Shown: positions 10,209 through 22,100 of the stretch, in pieces | Layout of the letters: each line of letters opens with the position of its first letter | Position numbering within the stretch: position 1 is the first letter of the stretch | Source of the DNA: Pyricularia pennisetigena | Taxonomy: Eukaryota; Ascomycota; Sordariomycetes; Magnaporthales; Pyriculariaceae | Direction of reading: 5' to 3' | Assembly: GCF_004337985.1 (NCBI RefSeq) | Contig: NW_021940919.1 | Span: forward strand, 62,001 to 126,000 | Length of the DNA: 64,000 bases | The notes under the pieces: generated by a model | What the model saw: the letters and a program-made list of their open reading frames with translations, nothing else | The model's database searches: none | Told to the model about the DNA's origin: nothing | Program-made: the position numbers and the translations under genes

Positions 10209-10752
10209 CTAACGTCGAATGTGATCATTGCATCTTTGTGATAGAGAGCGGTCGTGAATGCTGTAAAGAAAACTGCAGAAGAGAGGCCGGGATGTACAAA
10301 GAAAAGAAAAAAAAGTGGCAGGAGGAGGTAAACACAAATGATATGACCCAAAGAGCAAGAAGCTCCAATCACATCAAGGTGCCGCAAAACCGTGACGCTG
10401 AGAGACTCGTTGAATTTAATGTCGTGACGCAAAGAACTTTTTTTTGCCTCGACAAGTTCAAAGCTTCCCAGCTAAGATGGAGTTAGCGCACGCCTGCAAT
10501 TGGCCAGAAATCTTTTGGGTCCCATATTAAATTCAGACCTTGCAGAAGGTCCCTTAGTTACATATACCTGCCATTCAATCCAGGATTAAATCTCAGTTTG
10601 ATCACGGGTCGATACGCTTGATAATTCCCCCATTCGCCTGAAAAAAAAAAAAAAAAAATACGCAACACTCATCACTCTGAATAAACAGAATCGCAGAACT
10701 GCGTAGCCAATTCAAGAGAAGGCAGAACACTTTCCTTCTTCCGGTGCGCACT
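10209..10752. promoter_or_regulatory. Divergent promoter between the Cbs2-like gene and LRP1
   Basis: A 544-base divergent spacer with an A18 tract at 10641-10658. It may also hold a short first exon of the Cbs2-like gene, which lacks a visible start codon; none could be joined in phase with confidence. Confidence 0.5.
10641..10658. repeat. A18 homopolymer tract
   Basis: Eighteen A about 95 bases upstream of the LRP1 start codon, in the divergent promoter. Confidence 0.95.
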
Positions 10753-11468
10753 ATGGTTTCTCAGGATGTTAAATTCGACGCCCTAGTGGAGGGCCTCGCC
10801 GACGCTGTCGACACCCTGGACACTGATCTGAAGCCGCTCATTGAGAACTTCAAGGAGATATCCTCCAAATTGCCGGTATTAGATCAGGCCAAACTCAATG
10901 TTCTCCTGGCTTACTCAATAGAATCAATCATTTTTAGTATGTGATTTCATTTCGTTGTTCATTCACTTTACTTCACGTATCTGGACGCTGATATGAAATG
11001 CTGGTTAAGGTGCTCTGCGTCTGGAAGGAGTCGATGCGAAAAATCATGACGTCTTCAAGGAACTCACAAGGACCAAGCAGTACTTTGACAAGATCAAGAA
11101 GGCCGAAACACCGCCCGAGCCACGTCCGGAAGGGACTGGCGTGGACACGCAGGCCGCCATTCGCTTCATAAAGGCCGACCTGGTTTGTGCCTTGTGGTGC
11201 CCATTTCAGTAATTATCGACCCTGGTCTTACTTACTGATCTTGAATATCATTTTTTAGGCCGACGAGAAGAACAAGGAGATGAACTTACGTCTTAAGGAG
11301 CTGTTGGCAAAGGAGAAGGCGAAAGCCGCACTGAAAAAGAGACGTGCTCCAGAAGCTGCCGAAGCCTCTGCTGACACGAGTGATCCTAGTGTTAACCAGT
11401 CGGACAGCAGCAAGGCCAAGCGGAAAAAGCACGGAAGCAGCTCCAAGGGATCCAAGGTGACAAAGTGA
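10753..11468 (+). CDS. LRP1: Exosome-associated protein LRP1/Rrp47 (C1D family)
   Basis: Exons 10753-10936, 11010-11182 and 11259-11468 give 188 aa. The N-terminal Sas10/C1D domain is clear: LKPLIENFKEISSKLPVLDQAKLNVLLAYSIESI followed by ALRLEGVDAKNHDVFKELTRTKQYFDKIK. The last exon is a basic Lys/Ala-rich helix and a Ser/Lys-rich tail ending KRKKHGSSSKGSKVTK, as expected for an RNA-binding end. The family member in yeast is a nuclear cofactor of the exosome nuclease Rrp6, used for rRNA, snRNA and snoRNA 3' processing. The ATG at 10753 is chosen because the codon at 10744, also open, is GTG. Confidence 0.93.
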
Positions 11469-12273
11469 TACCGGAATCACTTATACATTTCAAAGTTTGG
11501 GTTACCTGCGCGGCCAAGCCAAGCCTCGCGCTGATTTACTACGTCGTTGTGAATTCCGCTGCCCCATCCGTTCTGAGGCTGGTACGCATTTGCGCCACAG
11601 GCTTGTCAGGAATTAGGTCGTCGCGGAAGTGACGAGGAATTATGCATGGTTTCGGCTTCTCCATGCCGAGTCTTTGACTCTAGGCATAGAAAACAGGTAG
11701 CGGTATTGGCCAGTAGTGAGCTTACCACAAGAGAGGGTCTACAGTCTCAACTGGCTGGCGGCTTACAAGAAGATAAGATGAACCTGAGATACCCCGGGCA
11801 TAGAGCAGCACTGCTCCATATCAGCCACATTTATTTCAAAGATATGACAAGCTATCATGGACACGAGTGTTCTTGCAGTCTCAAGGACCAAAAAAAAAAA
11901 AAAAAAAAACCCCTACATTGTTCATATGCGGTTTCAAAGTGTTGAACCTCCCGTCAAACTTGAACTTGTCACGTGAATGCAGCTCAGCATAATCCAAGGG
12001 TCCTAGCGGCTGAACAGTGTTGCCGGGATCCATCCATGCGCCCACGGTCCACTTTCACCCGGTTTAGAAGCGGAGCTAAGAACAAATTCCTACCACTAAG
12101 AATCTTCCAGTTTCCACCGGGTAGCGTATTTTCCAACTTGCCATATTCCACCTCGCATCTTTCGCATTCGTAAAAATAAGTCAACCCAACTTTGCCATTC
12201 CTTTCAGCCTCTGTCAACAACTTCTTGTACATAAATCATCCCACGGGCCACATACCAACCTCTACCATACACA
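11469..12273. other. Spacer between LRP1 and MIX17, including the MIX17 promoter
   Basis: Carries the 3' flank of LRP1, an A20 tract at 11890-11909, and the upstream region of MIX17. No gene was recognised. Confidence 0.5.
11890..11909. repeat. A20 homopolymer tract
   Basis: Twenty A followed by CCCC, 365 bases upstream of the MIX17 start codon. Confidence 0.95.
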
Positions 12274-12945
12274 ATGCCTCGCCAGTCTCGCCCCGCCGCC
12301 CGCCCCGCCGCCCGTCCCGCTGCGCCCGCCCAGCAGCAGCAGAGGCCTGCCACCACCTACGCCGCCCCGACCGCTCCTCCCCCAGCGGCCGCCGCACCGC
12401 CCCCGGCCGCTGCCCCTGCGGCCGGCCCGGGTCTCTTTGGTCAGATGGCCAGCACAGCTGCGTACGTGAACCGGACACACCCCCGGAGACCTTGGAGAGA
12501 AAATCTAGGCTCAAGATGGATCGGAGGAGTTTTGCCACATGGAAGGGGGAAAAGAATTTCCTCGGCAGGAACTAAGCTAACACTTGTTGTCTTTCTTGAA
12601 TTAGCGGTGTCGCGATCGGTTCTTCGGTTGGCCACGCCATCGGTGGACTCTTCAGCGGCGGCTCCTCCGCCCCGGCCGAGACGACACAGGCTGCCGCTCC
12701 CCAGCAGCAGCAGCAACAGCAGCAGCAGAACAACTGCGCCGGTGCTGCCCAGAACTTCACCAAGTGCATGGATGACAATAACGGAAACATGCAGATCTGC
12801 AACTGGTACTTGGAGCAGCTGGTACGTCGCCTAGCAGTCTTGGACAATCCCCGTCATAACTGTGCTTGAGGAGGAAGCTTGCTAATACAGGAAAAAATTT
12901 CCCTTTCTCCAGAAGGCTTGCCAGGCCGCCTCTACCCAGTACTAA
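12274..12945 (+). CDS. MIX17: Twin CX9C mitochondrial protein, MIX17/CHCHD2-CHCHD10 type
   Basis: Exons 12274-12461, 12605-12821 and 12913-12945 give 145 aa. The N-terminal half is Arg, Ala, Pro and Gln-rich, as in CHCHD2/10. A Gly-rich hydrophobic helix follows (GVAIGSSVGHAIGGLF). After a Gln run (residues about 92-100) comes the CHCH domain with two exact CX9C motifs: CAGAAQNFTKC and CNWYLEQLKAC. The second motif spans the last splice junction, so the 11-codon last exon is essential. Twin CX9C proteins are oxidised by Mia40 in the intermembrane space. Human CHCHD2/10 support respiration and cristae; yeast Mix17 is the counterpart. Confidence 0.95.
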
Positions 12946-12957
12946 AACGGTGTCGGA

Positions 12958-12974
12958 TTTTTTTTTTTTTTTTT
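12958..12974. repeat. T17 homopolymer tract
   Basis: Seventeen T starting 13 bases after the MIX17 stop codon, in the short convergent spacer with the UBX4-like gene. Confidence 0.95.
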
Positions 12975-13213
12975 CATGGCGTTGGGAACAGATTCTGGGA
13001 GCAGTCGGTCGTTACCGGATCTAAGCCGAGGGTCATTTTGACACGGCTTTGCAATGCATACATAATATTCTTTTGGGCAACTAGAAGGAAGAAGCATCTT
13101 AGCATACCACTAGTCCCGCGACTTCACTCCATGTACTTTTACAATAGCATTGAACGTTTCCACTCTGATTGACTATGAAGTTTGAGACTTTGTCCAGCTC
13201 ACCATTTGCCTGA

Positions 13214-15010
13214 TTATTCATCGTCTGGTCTTGGCTCAAAGTTAAGCTGGAGTAGTTTCACATTAGCACTTGTGTCGTTCGTATCCGGCGTATATCGTGG
13301 AAATGCTCGCCGTATCAAGGCACAAAACTTACGGAATTCCCGTTGTATAACTGTTGGTCGCGCCTGTCATCGTCAGGATTGCGAAACCCCGCAACCCGCG
13401 AGTTGTCCGACCGATTTCGAGCGCCGCTCGGAGGACTTCGGCGGCCCGTACTAGACCCTTGCGCCGGCTGCGCTGGGCTTCGCTCTAACTCGTCCATCTC
13501 TATCCCGGCATCGCCTTGAGTGATCTGTGCAGGCCCGGTAAGCATGCGACCAAACATGCCAAAAAAGCCGTTGAATATAGACATGACTGCTACAAAGAGC
13601 GCATTGATGCGGTCAACAATGCCCCCGTGACCTCGTCTGTATCCGCCGCCTCCCCCGTACGCCGATGAGAAACGGGGTACAGGAACAAGAATGAGCGTCG
13701 CTGATGGCACCAGCTCCAAGTCCAGTAGAGTCTTGTCCTCTTCGGTCTCGTCAATGGTCCGATTTGGTAGGGGCGTCAGCACGAGCTTGAACAGATACGG
13801 CCCACTACCGTTCGGGCTCCGGTTGGCATCAACCCATTCCCGGACATCTTTCCTTAGCGTCCCACTGCTAGGTAGTCTCGCGCGTATAGTCGAGCCGTCA
13901 AAGTCTCTAACCTGTAGCGCGCATATATCAACGGCAGTTCTGCTTGCTTGTTTCTTCGGTATGCTGAGTGTTGCCGTAGCAGTTGCACCGGCGTCCGCAG
14001 CAGTGCCATCCTGGAGGGCTCTCCTTTCTGCACGGCGCTCCTCTTCCCGAGCCTTCCTCTCCGCCCTATCGTGTTCGATCCGTTCCAAGATGCGCCTCCT
14101 GTCCTCGTTTGCCTCCTGCTTCCGCTTTTTGATCATCTCTGCAGCCTTCTGTGCCTCGACCTGGGATTTGCCAGGAGACGGGTCCTCGGCCGCCGGCTGA
14201 GCCCTGCCTTTCCCCTTGTCAGGCTGTTTCGCTGCTGCAATCCCGGCGGATTGAGGCTGTGTCTCTACTGTCCTGCTACCGGGTCCAGCCTGACTAGTGG
14301 GTATGTCTGTGTTGGCCTGGGCCGAGCTTGATGTGCTACTGCTATTTTGGGTCAAAGCATCAAGGCCTCCAGCCGCTGAGCGATGCCCTGCTGCGTACTG
14401 AGCTGGCAAGGACTCGTCCGGATTGGCCACCGCAGCCGGAGCAGATGATGCCGGCTGTGCTATTCCCAAAGCCTTTTGCAGTCTTGCCATGAAATCATCT
14501 CTGGATACACCGCTTGCGATGTATTCCTTGAGTTCTCCATTCCTACATGTAAGTCAGTACGACTGATTTTCTACTGCACTTACAGAATTTGTGATGGCTT
14601 GGATTGATTACCTGATCAAGACAAGCGTTGGCGTCTTTGGAAGGGGAAAAATTGCTGCCAGATACTTGGCCTCCTCAGAGCCTGCCTGTAGGCGAAGTAC
14701 CACGGCCTGTGTGCTCAGGACGGTCTTGATCTATAGGGGCATCGTGATGCGATCGATCAGCACTTGAGAGCTCGCAATTGAATACCGTGAAGCTGCCCAC
14801 GACGATAGTGACGTACAGAATCGTCTACCAGATACTCCTCCTCCCACTTCGTGCTCTCCTCCCCGCCATCTATGATGAGGTGTTAGCTAGCGTGTTGCTT
14901 TACTCATGGAAACACACGACGTCATACTGACCCGTAACAAAGCTTACGACCATCTTTGCCTGCTGTACAGCAGCGGCGATGCCTTCTTGGAGGGTGCCAT
15001 CAAAGAACAT
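13214..15010 (-). CDS. UBX-domain ER protein, UBX4/UBXN4 (erasin)-like p97/Cdc48 adaptor
   Basis: Minus-strand exons 15010-14932, 14869-14817, 14730-14612, 14542-13333 and 13246-13214 give 497 aa. The N-terminus MFFDGTLQEGIAAAVQQAKMVVSFVT-DGGEESTKWEEEYL is the thioredoxin-like UAS-type domain of UBXN4. A charged coiled coil lies at about 210-260 (KKRKQEANEDRRRILERIEHDRAERK). The UBX domain is at about 288-372, with LPNR at the Cdc48-contacting loop. A hydrophobic stretch (about 395-415, ALFVAVMSIFNGFFGMF) fits the membrane hairpin of erasin. The last exon adds LNFEPRPDDE; without this splice the frame would end differently 6 residues later. The human protein recruits p97 to the ER for protein degradation; this role is by similarity. 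Confidence 0.9.
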
Positions 15011-15607
15011 GATGCCGGTGTGTATCTTCAAACTCTAGCACCCGCGGTGATGAATTGCGTGGATAATTCGCAGGTGCATCTACTGCTAGTTGTAAGGAGT
15101 TGTTGTATGGGGAATGTGACCTAAAGTAGGCCGACTGAGATTCACCAGTTACGGCAGTATTCACACTTCTGCGGTAAATAAGCGTCGGGAAATAATAATC
15201 TCAAAATCTCAAAAGGAGATTAGTGATGAGTGAGTGTCCTCAGAAACTGAAATGGAAAGCTACCGTCTGTCATCTGGAATGCCACCTACACACCATCAGT
15301 GGCATTACCAGTTGGATGCTGGAGCTTTACCACGTAGTACGCCCGGGGCTCCACTCAGGCACACTGCAGGTACCTTGATCTCCACTCCATGCTTGCGATG
15401 ACTGAAGTACCCTCCCCTCAAGCTCCAAGCTCGCCAGGGGATAGCTGTAGTGCATTAGCCTCATCGCGTGGGGTCACGTCACAATTGACCATCGCCAACT
15501 TTTTCTCCGGGTCTGAAATATCAGACCTCTCGGGAAGCATTGTGACCCTTCTTTTTCCCCGTTAGTCAGTCCAATTTTGGCTTTGGCGAGAAGGAAGTTT
15601 CACCACA
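15011..15607. promoter_or_regulatory. Divergent promoter between the UBX4-like gene and SHY1
   Basis: Both genes start outward from this 597-base stretch. A CCAAT pentamer lies at about 15571, close to the SHY1 start. No further gene was seen. Confidence 0.55.
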
Positions 15608-17052
15608 ATGGCACCGATACACTGCAGTCCATTATCCGGCGCTGCCCGGAGGAGCGCCGCACGTTTCCTCCAACCACAGTCTGTCTGCAGAGCTCAACCC
15701 ATGGCACCACGACCACGGGTGCAGCCACGCCGACCAGTCTCCTCGACCTCAAGACGGCAATACAAACAACCAGCAGACAACCCCGATTTTCACTCCATCC
15801 TAGATAACCCGCCCGAGCTGGTCCGATCCGGCCGCAGACATGGCCCCGGGCTTATTATCCTAGGTACATTTCAAGACCCAAATATCTTTGATTTCATTTT
15901 CCTTTTACGCAAGCCTCCTCCTAGCACTGCGCTAACATCAAGCCGCAACGACCGCAATAGCAATCATACCTCTGACAGCCTTCGGCCTCGGCACCTGGCA
16001 GGTCTACCGCCTGAAATGGAAGACGGACCTGCTGGCCAAGTGCGAGGACCGCCTCGTGCGCCCGCCGCTCCCGCTCCCGCCTCGTGTTGACCCGGCCGCC
16101 GTCGAAGACTTTGACTATCGCCGCGTGTACGTCACCGGCCACTTTCGCCACGACCAGGAGATGCTCATCGGCCCGCGCATGAGGGACGGCGAGCAAGGCT
16201 ACATGGTCGTGACGCCGCTCCAGCCCATCGCCGCCGAGCAAGTCGAGGCGCCTGCGGCCAGTGGTGGCAACGGTGACAGCGCCGGGTCTTCGTTGTGGCA
16301 GCGCATTTCTGGCTTCTTCTGGGGGAGTTCCGATCATGGCGGCAAAGATGCTGCGACTCCGTCCTCGGCGCCGCAGGCCGCGGAGCCGCCGCCGCCTGCA
16401 GTACTTGTGAACCGCGGCTGGGTCAGCAAAAAGTTGGGAGACCAGAAAGACCGCCCAGAGAGTCTGCCCGAGGGCCCTGTTACAGTCGAGGGCATGATAC
16501 GGAAGCCGTGGAAGAAGAACATGTTCACTCCAGACAATAGGCCCGACATTGGAGAATTCTACTTTCCCGACGTTGAGCAAATGGCTCGCCTTACAGGCAG
16601 CCAACCTATTTGGATTGAATCTACGATGGGTACGTCATGCGCTTTCTCAACTTCATATGATTAATGACTAAGAGTGGGTATCTTAATGTTTAGAGCCGGG
16701 ACTATTGGAGGTTCTTGAAATGCAACGCAAGGGCATTCCAATTGGCAGGGCAGCCGAGGTAAACCTCAGGAATAATCATGCCCAGTACATTTTTACTTGG
16801 TAAGTCGACCTCGACCACTCTTTCAATCGTTTCCAGGGTCCTCTATTCTGAGCACTTGTGCACGATAGGCTGCTGCAGGTGTTTAATCTACATCTGCCTC
16901 CGCTTTCATACAGAGTCTCAAAAAAGTCGAAGCTAACCAGGCCTCTATTCAGGTATGCGCTGGCCGCCGCGACCTCGATCATGTTCTACTTGGTGGTCAA
17001 GAAGCCGTCAAAAGATGTGACCCGCCGTGTCCGGAAGAACTACAGCTGGTAG
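15608..17052 (+). CDS. SHY1: Cytochrome c oxidase assembly protein SHY1/SURF1
   Basis: Exons 15608-15863, 15943-16629, 16694-16799 and 16953-17052 give 382 aa. An Arg/Ser/Pro-rich presequence is followed by the first membrane segment with the family motif PLTAFGLGTWQVYRLKWK (exon 2 start). Next come VYVTGHFRHDQEMLIGPR, VLVNRGWVSKK, and near the end NLRNNHAQYIFTW-YALAAATSIMFYLV, the second membrane segment. SURF1 proteins sit in the inner mitochondrial membrane and help place heme a in Cox1. A low-complexity insert of about 55 residues (Ser/Gly/Pro-rich) lies between two conserved blocks, longer than in yeast Shy1. The four-exon model keeps phase throughout and rejoins the conserved FTW-YALA block. 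Confidence 0.95.
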
Positions 17053-17192
17053 TGTGACGCTTGCTGCCCAGGCGCACCTGGCATCTGCGCTAACCCTTTT
17101 GGTTGGCGCATCGATATGGTGCGAAGTCCAGTGATGTATTCGCACAAGTATTTGTGACATTGAATCTGATCGAATCAAGACCCGATCTCGGT

Positions 17193-19135
17193 TCATGGCT
17201 CATCAAGAGACGTGGCCTGACCAGTGGCTTTACGGCGCTTCTTTAGAGGTGCCCGAGCCGGCATCCGCAGCTCTTGCAGCAGTTCCCTCGGGAGATGTCT
17301 CTGAGCAAGCGAGAACAATGTAATCTGCGAGTCGATCTGCCTTTGCCTGTGGTTGGTTGGGAGTGATAGCGTCAATGATCTGCAGAAGCTTGTAATAGGA
17401 AACCAGGACTGTACACCTGGCATTGTATATTTACGTAACACCATCTCGTTCATATGAAACAAAAAACAAGCTGAATAGATACCCAATAGACTGTAACAAC
17501 TGGAAATGGCATACCTCTTCATCAACGTGACCACGTCGCTCTGCTCAATGGTCTTCCGGCCAGCGTGGTGGGCCAGGGCCCGCAAGTCGTCGCCCATCTG
17601 CTCAAAGAACCATTCTGTCGATTGCATCAACGCCTGAAGCGTCTCTGGAGTGATTTTGGTATTCCCGATCCCGCTGGTGCAAGCAATGGTCTCTGCCAGC
17701 CTCTTCACAACCGGAGGTGGCAATGAAGGACATGGGTGTCCATACTTGGATATTTTCAGACCAGCTTTCTTCTTGCCTGTCCTTGATTGCAGTTTTGTAG
17801 CGAGCTGCTTGTCCGGCCGGTCATCGGCCATATCGGTTTCGTCGTCTATGTCTTCGAAATCATCAACACCACCAATCGCCCCAAATCCAGGTCCAGCTGC
17901 TTCTGCAGCCGTGGCAACGACATTGTCATATTCCGTAGCTTCTTCGTCTCCGTTCATTTGGGGTGCTGGCGAGCCATCACCATAATCATCAAAGTCTGGT
18001 GGTGGCAGCGGTGCTGGGTCAGAGGAGTCTTGCAGAACCGGCTCGAGCCTAAAAGGGCTATCAACACCCATAGGAACCTCGATCGTGCCAAAGTCGCTCT
18101 GACGACCCGCGGCCATGGCTTCCTGGCGGCCCAGTGGCGAATCAAGCCTGTTTTGACATGTTAGCCTTGGTCACTATATCAAATTCGGTCGGCTCTGAAT
18201 GCAGCTTACCTCTCGTATGTATCGTCCTCCAGTCTGACGGTGTCGCCGTCTGCGTCAAACGCGGGTGGTATAGGGTCGTCGAAATCATGCCCGACCTCAA
18301 CTGTAAAGTCGTCTTGGCCGTTTGCGAAATAATCGCTCATCCGCAGACTATCTCGGCCGGCTCTCCTATAAGGCTGGTCGCTAATGGCACGGCGCGGTGC
18401 TTCGATGGACATGACTGTGTCATCGGCAATGTTCTCCAAGCCCGAAGTCCTCGGCGGCCTCAGCTCAGCCTCATCGTCATCCCCAGCGTCGATAGGTAGT
18501 GACAACCGGGGACGACGCTCAATAAACCCCGAGTCGTCATCCTCGTCGTCCTCGTCGATAAATATCCCAGACGGGTCCCGCGCGCGGCGAGCGGATTCCG
18601 CCCCGCCAGCGACACTGCTGACGTCCCCGGGGCTGGACGAGGTGACGACGCGCTGAGTCTGAGGCGCCAGGCGCCTGCTCAGGTGACGCAAGGCATCGAA
18701 AGGACCGTCCTTTTGCGGGTCGGGGCCGCCCTGGGACGCGCGACGCTTGTTGGCGCCCAGGGTCTTTCGACGGCCTCCGGGCGTGTTGAAGATGGCGGTC
18801 CGGCGGCCCTTGAAAACCTCAATCGCCCGGCGGGCGTGGGGTGTTGCCGTATTGGTGACCGACGTGGCACGCAGGCGGCGGGCGGATGCCGAGAGGCCAT
18901 TGACGGTCCGAGGGGCCCCGCCAGAACTGGTTGGGCCGGCGCCGGTCCTAGTGGTGTGGGTCGTCGGTGTCCGCTGAGGCACACTGGTGGCGCGGGCAGC
19001 GAGCCGGCCTGGCGTGCGGATCGTCAGGTTTGCCAGATCTGGAGTCGCATCCGTTGTGCCGCTGCTATTCGCATCTCGGGTTTGACGCCCCTCTGTCTTG
19101 AGGTTGGTGGTCGGTACCTGAGGCGAGGACGACAT
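17193..19135 (-). CDS. Kinetochore protein CENP-T (histone-fold, CCAN subunit)
   Basis: Minus-strand exons 19135-18210, 18147-17515 and 17346-17193 give 570 aa. The first 300 residues are disordered, rich in Ser, Arg and Pro with an acidic patch (DEDDEDDDSGF). The C-terminal part holds a histone fold from about residue 440: KISKYGHPCPSLPPPVVKRLAETIA, then ALMQSTEWFFEQMGDDLRALAHHAGRKTIEQSDVVTLMKR, then LAQRHLPRELLQELRMP in the last exon. This is the CENP-T signature. CENP-T pairs with CENP-W on DNA, and its long N-terminal arm recruits the Ndc80 complex. The last exon supplies the final helices. The SHY1 gene converges with only 140 bases between the stop codons. Confidence 0.9.
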
Positions 19136-22100
19136 GGTTGCGATGGCCTCTTGCCAAGCTTCTGGCGATAACTGTCGCTTGGTGTTATCCCGGTGTACAT
19201 GGCATTGAAGTCCCCGACATACGGCTTGTCACCCTAGGATCTGATCTAGGAGTGTCGTATCATATCATAACTGCAGACAGGGATCTTTGTCTTTGATGTT
19301 GAGGCGCGTGTTGAACGCGACTGCGAAGCTCGACGCGTCGTGTATAGCCCGCAGTAATGATTACCAATGTACATGTGGCAAGCACCAGTTCAAATTGGGC
19401 TGCTCCGTCCATACGGTTTGTGGGGCCGCCAGCTTCATACAGTACAGTAGAGAATCCACCCTGATTGGCTTGGCACACAAACGAGAGCTTCGAGCGGTGA
19501 CTGCCAATTAAGTTTTTTGACCCCATGGCTCGCTCACAGGACAAGAGAGGAAATTGAGATGGAATCAAAGAAGAAAGACCCAAGGACTCCAGTGCTGCAC
19601 TTGGGACTTTGACTGAGCTCATTCATCGTCGGGTGTGTCGGGTTCAGGTACCTGTTGTCACACATGGACATTTGTGGATCACCAGTCGAGCTATGACTTG
19701 ACTGATGCTTTAGGGCGGGAGAAGGGAAAGGGGTCTTGGGGGTCTTGATGTTCCGAGGGAGACTGTTTGTGAAACGAAACCTGGGCCCACTCACGGTGGA
19801 ACGACCCCGTTTCTTGAAAAGGGTGATGATAGGCGGCATGCCGATCAAGCAGTATAGCGTACTGGTAGGTAGCTAAGGCAGTTGGCAGGTACCTAAGTTA
19901 GATACCTACTTTTCCCTACAGTACTTTTCTGCCGAGGTATCCGATCGATAAATCTGGGAGCTTCTTGTCCTGGGCGGATAAAGCACTTGGAGCCAATCGT
20001 GACATTTACCATGGATCGTACAACATGCTACCTTTAGTTCTGACCTGTACTACATAAAAACCCAGAAACCATCCTTCGCAACTATCGATTGGATGGTCCT
20101 CCATACTAAACAATGTTGCCAAGCTGCCATTGTAAAAGCAAAAGGAAAACGGGCGCTCTCCGATCGAGTGGCGCATATTCAATCCCATGGAATTGATGGG
20201 ATGGGATCCAATGTCGACTCAAGACCCGACAGTTAGGTACCCAGAAAAGAAAGCTAAATCAACAGCCCTGTGGTCAAAAGGCCAATAAATGGTTGAATTT
20301 CCGTTTCCACCTCTGGGCAGGGACGAAAGCCGAGGCAAATCTCATGGCCATCCCATCAATCGAGCACACCGTGGAAAGGCCCATGGGTGTATGTATGACT
20401 GGACGTTGGCAGTATTCACTTGCAGAGGCAACAATGACTATCCTGGGAGAATCTTTTGCCAAAGCTTGTTTGTTCATTCTGTATCTGGCAAAAACTTCCT
20501 GGCCCTTCAAGAAGTGCACAATCCACGGTTTTACGCGCGTAAGGGAAGTAAATGCGAGTAAGTATAGTCGTAACGCAGAGTGGTGGGTTCAGGAAACATA
20601 TTACTGGTGCCTTCAAAGTGCCCGTTAATGTAGTCACACATACTGAAATCTCCGATTCCCCACCACTCAGTGCATGTTCTGAGCTTTTCCATGCAACAGT
20701 TCCCCAGGAGAATGCCTGCCCCTTGCATTTCTGCGGTGCTACTTGTAAACTTCCCTCCGTGTTGTTGAGCGCTGGTCACAGTAAGCTTCCATACTAGGTA
20801 GTCTAGGTCGCCGGGGTCCTTCGTAGGTTCCATCCTATGTATACTACTGGTGAAGGCACACAGGTAATTATCGTTAGTGATTTTTTTAGAGAGAAATGAG
20901 CTAAGTTGGCCCACCAGGTCTGATTGATTGGAGACTATCATTGGATCCAACCCCCTCACACACCACGGACCTCCCCATACCCACCCACATAACACACTTT
21001 TGGGCCGCCCATCAGAATCTGGTGCCAACTCTACAGTACGGAGTAGATTGTATTCTCATACAACATGGCTGCTACGTTGGTAGTAAGTGGAAACTTAACA
21101 ATACCGTCAGCTGAGCACTTTGTAACAGACCGGAGTAAATAAATCGATGGCAATTAAGTGACGAGGATGGTAGTTCTTTTGATGAACGAGATAAAGCATA
21201 CGTATGTCTGTCACCACCTACAGTAGCATGCCCTCCACTGGGTCGGAGCTTCCAGAGTTAGTGGGGTGCGGCCTGATTGGTGTTTCTTGCGAGTACTACC
21301 CGCCCCGTGCAGTCCAGTTACCATACAGTCCCTAGCACTAGACTAGTGCAGACAGGTAGCCAGTCGATCTGAGATCAGCCTCCACCCACCTACCGAGTCC
21401 ATCAAAATCATATCACACATGAAAGTAAGGGAAGGGAACAAGTCGCAGTTGAGGGAGGCGATGCATCGTGTCTGTCTTTAGAACTTTACAATTGAAAGAA
21501 CTTCCAGCCCAAAGGAACTACAGAAGGTTCATTTTGGAATCTACCTTGGCCGCAAAGACTTTCGTCCCATCTGCTTCAAGATCGCCTGACCGGCCACCTT
21601 GACCAGTCTTAAAAACTCACTGACTGGATCGAACTGGACCTGACAAGTAGACCGAAACTGGACTGGCCTTGCCCTTGGGTACTGATTCAATGCGGTCGCT
21701 CAACTGATTGTTGAGGCACTTAGCTTCCGTTTCTATTATACAAGGAGATAATTCACCTACATTGAACAAGTTCAACCTGAGTGCAACTTTGCTCGACGTC
21801 TCAAAAGGTGACCTATCTAATTGAAGCTACCTTATCCACGACTAAACCCACAAAAGGAATAATCACGTAGGTAGAATACCCAGGGCCAAACAATACCACT
21901 AAAAATTACCTTCTGCCCCCTACTCTTCCTGAGCGCGACTCGACCCTTCTTGGAGTGGTTGCAGGCACGCTGACGCCGAAAGTGTTGCAGACGCCCCCTT
22001 TGGCCAGTCGGTATGTGCTTCACGTTCCCCTCCCCAAAACTTGCTCCCCACTCGACGTCCCACCTGAGCTTTCTCCGGTCTGGCATATCCCAGGGTTTGT

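Noticed and set aside
10130..10230. Cbs2-like start at ATG-ATC-ACA with an 80-nt intron from 10210
   Set aside because: It can be joined in phase, but it lacks a branch site and would delete the mitochondrial presequence-like segment.
13315..13332. UBX4-like protein ending VSFVP
   Set aside because: That end reads through a strong GTAAGT donor; splicing to 13246 gives the conserved LNFEPRPDDE terminus.
20531..21028. 165-residue minus-strand open frame in the RAC1 upstream desert
   Set aside because: No recognisable domain, no convincing partner exons, and no clear start context. It could be a small orphan but I cannot support it.
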